Shown in pieces: positions 34,831 through 46,272 of a DNA stretch of 64,000 bases. The position numbers and the translations under genes were made by a program. This DNA is from Undaria pinnatifida (lineage: Eukaryota > Sar > Phaeophyceae > Laminariales > Alariaceae), in NCBI GenBank assembly GCA_012845835.1, contig JABAKD010000021.1, positions 9,280,006 to 9,344,005 on the forward strand. Direction: 5' to 3'. Numbering within the stretch: position 1 is the first letter of the stretch; every line of letters begins with the position of its first letter. The notes beneath the pieces are model-generated. The model made no database searches. It was given only the letters and a program-made list of their open reading frames with translations, and was not told where the DNA came from.

Positions 34831-35829
34831 TCAGAGCTCCACCTTCGTCTTCCGCGACTTCATCATTCGATGTCTTTCTCCTTCAAGCCACTACCAACGT
34901 CAAGGCAGCCTTTTTCTTTTTGGCCACTACCACCGGCCCCGGCGTTGTCGCCACCATCTACTCCGACAATCTGGGAATTATTTCACCGACTTCTGCAGCC
35001 ATGCACCGATGGACCTGCCGCTTCAAACCGCTACCAGCGGCGAGGCGCCCTCTCCCTGGCCACTACCACCAACTCCGGCGTCATCGTGCCGTCAGCGCCG
35101 ATCAGCGGGGACATATTTCGCCGACTCCTGCAGCCACCGCGCCGGTAGGTTTGCTCCTTCAGTCCGCTACTAACCGCCCCGGCGTCACAGCCATCGCCGG
35201 CTACTTCGGGTCTTCTCTACCGTCTATTCCAGCAACAACGCCATTATCCTCGCCGCGTACAAAGCGAACTCCACCACCGCGAGAACCGCAGGCATCTCCA
35301 CAGGCCTACTTTAAAGGACTACTATAGCGTCAACGCTTGCGCTTACATGTACGCTGCGGAACACGCACATTCCACCACCGCGTACGCTATCCGCCACCTT
35401 CTTCAACCTACCATATTGAGCTACTGCAACCTCGTCTTCTTCCGTCAAATAGCTCCAACCGCATCGTCCGCAAACAATCCGTCCTCACCGGTTCGTGCTC
35501 GGAGCTCTTCAACGCGTTCTACTGGACCATCATCCGTCTCCAGCGCTCCTACCACATCTTCCGCGAACACCACGACGTCACTGTCTCGCGATCGGAGCGC
35601 TGCAGCACACCCTAGTACGACCACCAGCCGCGTTCCATCGGATCTTTCTTCAAACCCTACATCACTCGGTTCCAGGTTCAACCTACGGCGTCTCTGCTGC
35701 ATATCTTCGCGGAGCACCATCTACGGACCGGCGTGCCTACAACGCCACGCGACAGGGATATCTGCAGTCAGGGTATTATCGCGTTGAGTCGCACTTACCC
35801 TTTTGTCTTGTTGTCCCTGACCCTCACCA
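34831..35829 (+). other. LARD interior, C-rich to mixed part
   Basis: Continues the C-rich composition with ACTACCACC, CCGCTACCAGCGG and GCCACTACCACC words. Longest frame 146 codons (35347-35787), Ser/Thr-rich. Nothing recognised. Confidence 0.5.
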
Positions 35830-38800
35830 TGTTTCTTGAGTTCCTTCTTGAGTTTTTTTTTTTTCCATGGGATTTTTTTTGTGCGCATTGGCTTCTTGGT
35901 TTTCTCTTTTGGGTTTGATTTTGTTGTTCAGTTAGTTTCAAGGTGCCTCTTCTTCGCCTTGACCTTTAGAGTTGTCACACTTTTGACCAGCATGTATGTT
36001 CGCGTGCCTGTGTCGGTGTGATACCCTGACTTTTCGGGCGTTTCCACTTTTAACGAGCACATATGTTTGCGTGCTTGCGTCGGTGTGCTACCCTGGCCTT
36101 CCAGCCACTGATTTAGCTGGCTAGATTTTCGTAACCAGGCCGAAAATTTGTGCTGATTCCGTCTCCCTGTTTGTGCCGGTTTAACCTGCCCCGTTTTCGT
36201 AACTTGGCTCAAACCTGCCGTGACTTCGTTTTCCCTCGACGGTTTAGCGTACCCTTGTTTCGCAGCGCCCGAAACCGCTGTGGTATTTTTTTTGTTGGCC
36301 TTTCTCTTGCTTTCTGCACTACGTACGAAATAGGTGCATGTTTGGGCATCGTGTATGTCTCCAAACCCGCTGTGGTATGCCCATATTGGCTCTTCTTCTG
36401 CTTTTTGCACTACGTACGTCATTGGTACTTATTGAGTCATCATATTTGGATTCTTACCGCTATGGCATATATGTCTTAGCCCTTCCCCAACCCTTTTGCA
36501 CTACGTACATCATCCTTGAGGCGTCGTATTTGTTCGGTTACCACTGTGGTATACGTGGTATGTGCTCTGGCCCTTCCTCTATTTTTGGCACTGCGCACGC
36601 CGTAGGTGCTTATTGAGGCGTGTTGTCCCCCTTGTTTGCGTCATATCGCCCTGCCCAAGTCCCCTCTTCTCGATTGGAGATCCAAGTGCTTTCGCGTATG
36701 TTTTCCCCGATTTTTCGTCGCTTAGCTTCGAGTAGGAATGGCTCTATAGTAGGCCACATTTTCAGAGTTTCACGACATCAACTGCTAGTATTTTCGGGTC
36801 CGTCGTTTGTTCACGACCCCCCCCCCTCTCTAGGCTTCTTTATAATATCAACCCCCGAAACCATGGTAGTTTCGCTTGGTCCGTATTGGCCTGAACTTCG
36901 CTTGCATGCTGTGCATGCGCGCCGCTAGCATTATTAGAGTTGTACGTGACTTGCCCCCTCCCTCTGTCCGGCTTACGGTATCAGCCCGCGACATCGTAAT
37001 AGTTTCGCCTGATTCCTTCTCAGCCGAGATATCGTCTGCACCATGTGCGTGCTCGTTCACAGAGTTTATTAGCCCTCCGTTGCGTTAAGACCCCGTTTTC
37101 ACCGCTCTCACGGTATGAGTTTGAACATATCATCGTGTTAGCTTGGTTTTTCTATCTTGGTTTCTCCTCCCCCTGCACTATGTGCCGGATGGGAATGTAC
37201 ACCCCCTCCTCTCTGCAGTGTGTGCGTTTTCGGAACGTATTTCCTCCCGACTCTGGCGTTCGTGAATTTTCGGAACCGATACCTCCCGCTTTCGCGTCCA
37301 TGCAACGCGGGTATTATTTGATTTTTTTTTCTTGTTATTTCTGGTCACGCTTGCTCCTTAGTAGTTATCGCTGTGCGCAGTTAGCGGCCGACCGTAGTAG
37401 TACTATCTCCTTTCTTCTGGGAGTGAACGCTTAGTGCGCGTATTAGCTTTGGACCCTACTGTCTCAGTACAATTCTACCTGGTAGCTACCAGTATCGTCA
37501 GTGTTATCGCCTTGTGGTCCCCAAGAGTATTCCCTTACAGTCTCAGCATCATTGAGCCCCCAACAACGTTTTAACGTAGTAGTATGCCTTCTGTCTTATT
37601 TGCCGCATTCAAAGTATGGCACTTGTTAGTTTTTGGGTGACCTTCATGGGCGCCTTGATCCTGAACTCGCGCCCAAGTTGTTCCACTTTTCTACAGTACG
37701 ACGAGTGTTCGCCTTTGTGGTTTTGCTTCCGCCTTCTACCGCCGATGTGGCCTGCCCACGTTTTGTGCACAACGACGAACCATGGCGTTTCCGAACCATG
37801 TTGAGGTTTTCTATCGTGTCGTTCCCACCACGCCTTATGCGATTGAGGACAAAATGGATGCTTTCCGCGTTATTTCTCTTCGTTTTTCGCGAGGCATTAC
37901 CTCCTTTTTTGTTGTTGCTGTTGGACTTCTCCTTGCCCCTTGGCATACGTCTCTTTCGTTGTTGGACCTTTCTTTGTTCTTGCCGTACTTCTTCCCACGA
38001 CTGACGTCGCTGCACTTTAGCCTCAGCCACTTGGTATTACGGCGTTTCAGCTATTGCTACTGTCTATGGTCCCATGTTGCCGACCACTGGCTTCACATTG
38101 AGAGCCCCCCTTAGATTCCATGTTAGCGGTCCCGTGCTGACTCTTCAGCCCATCTGTCGGTTCTCTTTGGCCTCTGCCTTTTGGTTTGGTTGTACCTGCC
38201 GCCAAGAGCCCCTTGCTGTCGGGCTCCGTTCTTGCTTCGTAGCCAGCGGATCTATTCCCCTGGACCACTATTTCTTACCTTTTTCTCTCGGCACCGCTGC
38301 CCCTACGGTCCAACGACACTGACCCCCGTCCTGGCTTTGCAGCCAACAGGTCTTGTTTCTCTCGACCACTTTTTCTTGTTTCTTTTCGGCATACCTGCCA
38401 ATAGGGTTCAACTACACCGGCCTTAATCATGGGTTTACAGCCCGTCCTGACTGTGCAGTCCACAGGCCCTCCCCTCTTGGCCCCCGTTTTGCTCTTGGCT
38501 TGTTGGCGTACTTGTCGCATCGGGCCCACGTTTTGACTCCAGTTTGGCTTCGCAGCCCATACAGGTCGTTCCCTGTTGACCCTCTTTCGTGTTTTTTTTT
38601 TTTCCGGCGAAATCGCTTTCGGAGGTATGCCTTCGCTACGTACCTAGTGTTGCTCGTTTTCTGAAAGTAGCCTTTCAAGGTCCTTTGCTATGGACCCTTC
38701 TTTTTGTCAGGCTGCAGCACGTTGCTATGACACGATTTGCCTACTTCCTGTTTTTCCGTGCATTTTTATTGGTTACCTTTTTAGGGTTGCTCCACGTTAG

Positions 38801-40127
38801 CGACCCCGCGTTCCCGACGTATAGTACCCAGCTGCGGCTTTTCTTCATATTGTCTTCTCTGTTCCCTGCATTATTTCTGGATCTAGACACTTTCAGCGCT
38901 GATTCGAGCTGAACGAGTATCCTCGTGTTGACCCCGTTTTTGGCTTGCTTCGTTATGGTTGAATAGCCTCGCTACGTTTGCTGGCATTGTTGCCGTTATT
39001 AGTTAGCCTCTCAAGGTGTCATATGTCGACTCTCTTTCCGGCTTCTGATAGTGCCTTCCGTCTTTCTGGTGTCTACGTTTCAGTTTCGTCCTTGTTTGCG
39101 TATAGCTTTGGCTAGGTGACTTCACCACATATTTCTTCCCGTTTTCATGGCACTGTACTCAGATAGCTTTCAAGGGTACTCCACTGTTGCCCCCCGGTTA
39201 AGCTTTCCGGCGTATCACACACGCCTCCAGTATCATCATTTTGGTGTTGTCTGTGCCACTGTTTAGGTGTTGTCTTTCACTGCGTTTTCTCGATTTGTTT
39301 GGTTGCCTCGGTTTCCCGTTCTACAGTTCGACCAAGGGCCGTATGCTAGCCTCCTAGGTCCCACATTACGGCCCCTGTGCTTTCGTTACACATCAGCGTA
39401 CTGGGGTTTAATAGTTTTGCCTTTCGACCAATGGTCCCACGTCAGCCTCCCAGGTCCAACCTTGCGGACCTTGACATGATTTTAGGCACTGTTTTTTGTT
39501 TTCTCTTGCTTCATGCTTCAGGCTCTTTCTCTTCTGCCTTTCGATTAATGGCCCGACGCTTGCGTACTTCTTCGCGTCTTGGTTGTATCTCTTTCACCGT
39601 CCAAGCGATGGCCCCACGTCAGGTGTCCATGTCCAACGTACCGGACTCTGATGTTCTTTTAGGCAGTGTTCCTTTATTTCTCTCTTGTCTTCCGGCAAAT
39701 GGACCGACCGCCCGCCCCTTCGGCACTACGCTTCAGGCCGTAAACTCGTCTGGCCTCCACAGCGTGACACGTGTTCCCTTCTTCTCTTTTGACTTGGTTT
39801 CCGCGTCTATACCTTCCTCTTTGGCCCCCTTCGCATCCTTGCGCTCAGTGGCCACGCCCTTCGTGTTTTCGTAGGCCGGTTGCTACTGGTATACCGTAGG
39901 TACATACCCTTTCTCGAGCTCTCACGGTTGTGAGCTCCATCATAGGGTTGTATATCTTGCAATGAGGCGTTCAAGCCTCATTATTACGAGGTGTGGGGGA
40001 ATCTATAGCCTCATTTTTGTTTGTTTCGAATAGCCGCATCTTCGATCCCCTTCCCAATTCTGTATGTTTTCTTGACATCCTTTGATTGGCAGGTGACCTG
40101 CATCTACGACTATTCAGGGTGGCCTAG
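35830..40127 (+). repeat. LARD interior, T-rich degenerate tandem repeats
   Basis: T/C-rich + strand with many loose tandem families. Examples are a 63-base pair of units at about 35990-36105 (GTGTGCTACCCTGG, CGTGCCTGTGTCGG), a ~105-base unit at 36310-36620 (TTTGCACTACGTAC...), and a looser unit at 38080-38560 and 39320-39740 (GTCCCAC/GCCCCACGTCAG). No coding domain is recognised. The - strand frame 36422-35928 (164 codons) is a repeat shadow. Confidence 0.6.
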
Positions 40128-40536
40128 TGTAATGGAGTGCCCTCCGTAGAAGGATAGCTTTATAGATTCGACGTGAAGCCATGTCATGGTTGAGGTGAAA
40201 CCACGTGACTTTAGATGCCACATTCACGTCAAGGCCATCATAGATGAGCGATAATGTAGGTGACGATGATGGGACAAGCAGGACGCCCCACATCCCACTA
40301 CCTGCTCTACCTGCTCTACCAGCTGCACCTGCTATACTTGCTCTGCCCTGCACTACCGTGTGTCAAGGGCCTGTGATGTCTGTCTTTTAGAGTCCAATGA
40401 AGAGGAAGTAATGTATAAGCTTTTGAGTCTATCCAACGAGCCATGAGGAGAGACCAAACAAGGGCACCGGAACCCATGAGGAGCACGCTTCCCAACACCG
40501 ACCAACCACGCATCCCCCACTCGGAGTACCACCACA
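40128..40536 (+). repeat. LARD 3' LTR
   Basis: 409 bases, the twin of 25854-26262, followed by the duplication AAAC. The sequence immediately before it (TTCAGGGTGGCCTAG) contains only a weak purine stretch. Confidence 0.92.
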
Positions 40537-42965
40537 AAACCCACTGGTGGACGGCGAACGATCCTCTCGCAAAACACCTTAAACAGCATCTACACGAACT
40601 GCCCGGACCCCGAAATCAAGACACATAGGCACGACGAACCATCATACCCTCACTACCCAACCCTATTCCTCAACGTATCCCCTCGGACCATTCATACCTC
40701 ATGGGTGTGGCGCCAACAAAATGACAGTTACGGCTCGTGGATATCAAGGTATCCAAAATCTTATACTGAATCAAAATTCATAGACGGTAAGAAAATATTG
40801 CATTTAGATTCTTTACATACAACAAGTGAAAAATCTCATCTCCTCACCAGCCAGACCCAAATCTCACTGGTAGACAGCCAACGATCCTCTCCCAAAACAC
40901 CTAAACAGCAGTGGCACGAACTGCCCGGACCCCAAAATCACGACACATAGGCACGACGAACCATCATACACTCACTACCCAACCCCAGTCCTCAACATAT
41001 TATCACCTCTGACAAATTCTACCCTATGGGTGTAGTTCCGACAAAGTGACAGTTACGGCTCGTGGATATTAAGGTATCCAAAATCTAATACTATACCCAA
41101 TATCATAGACGGTAAGAAAATACCGCATTATAGATTCAATACATACAACAAGTGAAAAATCTCATCTCCTCACCAGCCAGACCTAAATCTCACTGGTAGA
41201 TAGCCAACGATCCTCTCCCAAATCTCCTCAAACAGCAGCGACACGAACTTCCCGGACCCAAAAGTCACGACACATAGGCACGACGAACCATCATACACTC
41301 ACTACGCAACCCTATTGCCCAACATATCACCTCGGACCATTCATACCCAATAGGTGTGGTTCTAGCAAAGTGACAGTTACAGCTCGTGAATATCAAGGTA
41401 TCCCAAATCTGAAACCGAATCCAATATCATAGACGGTAAGGAAAAACCGCATTATGCATTTCATACTTACAACAAGTGAACACTCTCGTTTCCTCACCAG
41501 CCAGAGCTAAAACCCACTGGTGGACGGCCAACGATCCTCTCGCAAAACACCTCGAACAGCATCTACACGTACTGCCCCGACCCCAATATCACGACACATA
41601 GGCACGACGAACCAGCTAACATTCACAACCCAACCCTTTTCCTCAATATATCACCACGGACCTTTCATACCCAATGGGTGTGGTTCTAACAAAATGATAG
41701 TTACGGCTCGTGAATATCAAGGTATCCCAAATCTGAAACCGTATCAAATATCAAAGACGGTAAGGAAAAAACGCATTTTACATTTCATACGTACAACAAA
41801 GTGGAAAATCTTATCTCCTCACCAGCCAGACCTAAGGCCCACTGGTATATATACAACGATCCTCTCGCCAAACACCTCAAACAGCAGCTTCAAGAACTGC
41901 CGCGACCCAAACTCACGACACATAGGAACGACGAACAATCATACACTCACTACTCAACCCTATTCCTAAACATATCACCTCGGACCATTCATACCCAATG
42001 GGTGTAGTTCCAACAAAGTGACAGTTACGGCTCGTGGATATTAAGGTATCCAAAATCTGAATACGAATCCAAGATCAAAGACTGTGAGAACATGCCGCAT
42101 TTTACAATCTATACTCACAACGAGTGAAAAATAACATCTCACCAGCCAGACCTAAAACCCACTGGTAGACGGCGAACGATCCTATCGCAAAACACCTCAA
42201 ACAGCATCTACACGAACTGCCCGGACCCCGAAATCACAACACATAGGCACGACAAACCATCATACACTCACTACGAAAAACCAACATACACCCAATACTA
42301 CCCAATCCTATTCCACATCATATCACCTCGAACCATTCATAATCAACAGGTGTGGTTCCAAGAAAGTGACAGTTACGGCTGGTGTATATCAAGGTATCCA
42401 AAAATGTTCACTGAATATATTATCATAGACAGTAAGAAAATTCCGCATTTTACACTCCATACTTGCAACATATGAAGAACATCACTTCCTCGCCACCTAG
42501 CCCTGAAACCCACTCGTAGACGGGTAGCGATGATTTTCCAAAACACCCCGAACAGCAGCCATACGAACTGCCCCGACCCCCAAAACCACGACACACAAGC
42601 ACGACGAATCAACATACACCCACTACTACCCAATGCCTTTCTACAAAATGTCACCTCGGACTACTCATACCCAATAGGTGTTGTTTCAACAAAGTGACAG
42701 TTGCGGCTTGTGAATATCAAGGTATCCAAAAATGAACTAGATACAATGTCATGGACGGGAACAAAATACCTCATTATACATTCCATACTCACAACAAGTA
42801 AAAAATCTCGTATCCTCACCGGCCAGACCTAAACCCACTGGTAGACAGCAGACGATCTTCTCCCAAAACACCTCAAACAGCAGCCGCACGAACTACTCCG
42901 ACCCCAATACCACGACACATAGGCACGACGAACCATCATACACTCAATAATACCCCACCCTATTC
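40537..42965 (+). repeat. ~324-bp satellite, main array
   Basis: About 7.5 units. The phrase CCAGACCTAAAACCCACTGG or a variant recurs at about 40853, 41178, 41502, 41826, 42146, 42495 and 42822, which gives spacings of about 320-350. Other landmarks per unit are AACGATCCTCTC, GGCACGACGAACCATCAT, CTCGGACCATTCATACCCAATGGG and AGTGACAGTTACGGCTCGTGGATAT. In several units a + strand frame reads NDPLAKHLKQ..L.ELP.P, but stops and frame changes are common. The array decays into unique sequence near 42965. Confidence 0.9.
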
Positions 42966-44830
42966 CTACAAATCAGGGGAAAAACTTGACCACAACGAAA
43001 CTGATATAAAGGGCTAAACCCATCGGAATCAACCCAAAACTAAACATACTGTAGAAGGCTTGTTTCCAGCGGGGTGGCTGACATGCTGACAACACACCAC
43101 CATCCAATAAAAAACACTCATTCAAATTCTCCAATATTATATATCCTATATCGCTCGTACATACATGAATCATGAATATTGTCTCCGTAAAAATACAAAA
43201 CTATACGGCTCATCGGGCAGGCTGCAAGTACTAGATCTTATTTCCCTCTTGCTCGCATGTCTGCCTTGATAGCAGTGTCTCGACATCTGATGCATTTACC
43301 CCGGAAATGAAACATGGTCCAATTATTCTTATTAGCACATATTTGACATCCCTCGGACATAGACCAGTCACAAATCCAAAACCCGAACAAAAAAACCGTC
43401 AGAAATTCGATCCAAAATCCCCCCAACTCTATATTTTACCTACTACCCAATCTGATCATCAGTCCAAGCGCAAAGATTTTAAATCGACGTCTCTGCTGAA
43501 CGAGACACGATGCCTTGCGACCTGTACCAACAGAGTTGACAGGAAAAAAATAATCATCCCTGATATGATCACGCCATTCTACATTCCTGCGAACTCAAAA
43601 GCACTATCCTCAAATTCAAACAAAGTATCATATTTATAAGAGGTTTGCCTTTAACTACATAATATAAAAAAGCTATGATACAACTCCTCCACTCCAGAAT
43701 CAATCCATATTGTGTCCAATCAGTTTCGCTCTGGTTTTGTCCATACCAGGCTCTCAACATGCGTTGGTGTTACAGGACGCCCTGATTTAAGGATATGTGC
43801 CTCTTCAACTAATTCTGGAAGCCAGCATTCGATTTTTGTCCACCATTGCTCGTCATTCACGTCTCCTAGCTCTTCCCAAAAACAAACTCGCTCATTCTCC
43901 AGTGCGCCGTTTTGTTCAAGCGGGAGCTGTTTCGCTTCCTTTGCGGGCGGGAGAAGCTGCGGCGGCGGTGTCGGCCCTCCTGTTCTACCGCCCCCGCCTC
44001 CTCTTCATCTAAATAATCCATAACAAAAGCACTGTATCTCGCCTCAAGAATGTCCCCCTCTATTTCGTCGAATAGTCTGGCAGTCCAAAACATCTGTTTT
44101 GTGAGCTGCTGCTCGTGCCACCAAAGAGCAAGACCCCCAAGCGCCTCTATGCTCTCGAGGCATCGCTGTATCTAGAACGCGCGGATCCTTGGTCTTTCCT
44201 GGCCAGGCGCTGATGCCTGGACATCATGGGAACTTGCGTTGTTGCGGTTTGCGTCCCTGTGGGCTTTCCAAGCCCTCAAGGTTCTTGCTGCTGTGGCGCG
44301 GACTTTGTACATTTAGGTTTTTGTGGGTGCTTCCATGGTGGCTTTCCTGGTATAGCATATATGCTGCTTCAGCGTGAGACCGGCGAATGACGTCTTCATC
44401 ATTGCGCTCACCCTCTGCACGAGATATTTGGATCAATCCCCAGGCCTAAAACGTCCATCAAACACTGCAGGCCAAACACTGGTATTCCGGCTGATACGAA
44501 CCGTCCCTGATAGCTGCTTATGCTGCAGCTGCACTGGAGTCCCTCTGAGAGCCCTTGTCACACCGTGCGCGATTCCGTCAGCGAAGTTGCGCCGCTCCTG
44601 GACTCCTCGTCCTGTGCTAACGTACTCGTGCTCGCTGCCTCTTCTCGTGCTCAGGCTGTGGCTTGTTCATGTTGGGATAGCCGGTGGGCTGCTTGCTGCT
44701 CGCCTAGGTTGTAGTCGATGTGGGCTTGTATGGTCTCCAGTTGCTCCGAGGAAAATGCTGAATGTGAAAGAAGATCCGTGCTTTACCTCTTTCAAACCCA
44801 TGCACTCGCTTCCGTTGACTTAATTTTAAA
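42966..44830 (-). pseudogene. Decayed protein-coding relic, family unknown
   Basis: Read on the - strand, several stretches have protein-like composition in shifting frames. At about 44770-44520 is LETIQAHIDYNLGEQQAAHR with Gln/Glu-rich follow-on. At 44150-43866 is LARDEQ-like sequence with WTARLFDEIEGDILEARYSA and acidic DEEEAG. At 43860-43700 is WEELGDVNDEQWWTKIECWL. At 43620-43480 is a hydrophobic GMIIFFLSTLLVQVA. At 43350-43240 is CQIC...CIRC, a paired-cysteine pattern. Stops and frame changes separate them. The order suggests one old gene or transposon gene read right to left, but no family is recognised and the pieces may be unrelated. Confidence 0.3.
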
Positions 44831-45176
44831 GTCGAACTGCTAGCATGATCGGAAACCCGGTGTATGGGTTAGAGACGTTGAAAATTTAGAATATTATTGC
44901 CACCCTCGGAGAGGACGATGGGAGGAGGAAGCGAAAATTGGAAGTGACCAAGAGAGTCCCTCCCTCCCCCAAGCTCGCCTCGTCCCCGAACCATAAACAA
45001 CGACAATCGCTCTCGTCCAATACTTGGACAATTCTACCGTATTACACAATACACTCACGAGGCTAAGTAATGCATACTGACCCTACCTTACATACCATAC
45101 TTAAGTCTCCCAATACGTGCGTATGAGATTATATGTGCAAGTGCGCATATTCCGTTTCTCTTTATATAATGGAGAT
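44831..45176. other. Spacer, nothing recognised
   Basis: Mixed composition without frames or repeats. The last bases before the next element are A/T-rich. Confidence 0.4.
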
Positions 45177-46207
45177 ACACTCCAGCTGTGAGATCGAATA
45201 TTTCGTCGAATATATGATGACGATGCATGTGGCACACGAGCAACTATTCTTACGTGTATCATACAATAACAACTCATAGTGCGCACCAGTAAATATTGCT
45301 ACCGGTGGCTCCATAGGTCACGTAAGTACTACACAAATATATTTAGGAACGTTTCCCCATGGATTCTCCGCCTGATGAAATATCCGCGCTTTTTCAACAT
45401 AATATGCCACATACTGCAATACAGTTATAAAATATCCCTCTCTTGATTCACACATTACCTTTGACGGCGTATCTCCCCAACTACCACACTATTCCTCAGA
45501 CGGCGAATTGCCCCGAACACAATAATACCCCATCGTACATATTATATATGCAATGCGGTTCCACAAATCCAACCACATTATCATAACTTGTCACAGAGAG
45601 GGCGGAGTTTTGAAGGACGTGGGGACCGTGAGTTTTATCAAAAGAGAGCGGAGTTGGGGGGGGGGAGGGGGGAGGGGGGACCGGGCGGGGCAGTTCAATC
45701 GTGTGTGGAAACTCTAGATTTTTCAATGGGATAAATTTGACGGTTTTGGAAAGTGCTGCGATGAGTAGTCTAGAATACAAGTGTTCTCGTCAAACCTGTA
45801 CCGTATTCATCACTTCAAAACAGAGTATGACCCCCATGGAAACGGAAAATAGTAGTAACAAGAGCGACGGCGGGCGAGCGAACGAGAGAGCGATAATGAA
45901 ATACGAGTATTTGTTGTTGTGATCACACGCATTCGTACCCGTACTACGATATGTACCACATAGTACCACATAGTACTCGTCAAACATGGACTGTTGTACG
46001 ACACAATCATTTAGCAGCAATTGCAGGCTCGGAGTTGTATCATACAAGCCGGTAAACAAGTATGATCGGTCCCTCAGCACGTATGTAGATATACGACGAC
46101 GTATGCCATTAATGAGGACACATAACCCGTAGTACACGCGATCGAAGTATCACACACAGCTTGCAAAGATGAGTTTCGGCAAATGTTCGATCTCACAGCC
46201 GGAGTGT
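45177..46207. mobile_element. CACTCC-family element with both inverted ends (copy 5)
   Basis: The left end (45177-45210) begins ACACTCCAGCTGTGAGATCG. The right end (46174-46207) is its inverted match with a few changes, and the right inner sequence (46100-46173) matches the family head in reverse. Between them a G-tract module (45590-45770) includes GGAGTTTTGAAGGACGTGGGG, ATCAAAAG and GGGATAAATTTGACGG, as in copies 1, 3 and 4. This copy links the head and the G-tract modules in one element of 1,031 bases with inverted ends. No target duplication is clear and no coding capacity is seen. Confidence 0.72.
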
Positions 46208-46272
46208 ATTTTCAATCTTTTAAATATGTAGATGACGAAACTTTTCAGTTTTTCTTTCACGTATGGACATTT

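Larger units (their letters stand above)
25854..40536 (+). mobile_element. 14.7-kb non-coding LTR retrotransposon (LARD-like)
   Basis: Two direct repeats of exactly 409 bases (25854-26262 and 40128-40536) begin TGTAATGG and end CCACCACA. They differ at about seven positions, so the insertion is young. They are flanked by AAAC target duplications (25850-25853 and 40537-40540) that rejoin the interrupted satellite. A primer-binding-site candidate starting TGGCGACGTCG lies two bases after the first LTR, which suggests + orientation. No clear polypurine tract precedes the second LTR. The 13.9-kb interior contains no recognisable gag, protease, RT, RNase H or integrase on either strand. It is pyrimidine-rich on the + strand throughout. 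The best description is a large retrotransposon derivative mobilised in trans by another element. The helper is not identified here. Confidence 0.88.

Noticed and set aside
35928-36422. 164-codon - strand frame in the LARD
   Set aside because: The translation repeats itself because the DNA is a tandem duplication (about 63- and 105-base units). No domain.
25854-40536. Segmental duplication explanation for the 409-bp repeats
   Set aside because: The satellite reads through when the unit and one AAAC are removed, and the ends are TG...CA with a PBS-like TGG two bases inside. This is a retrotransposon insertion.
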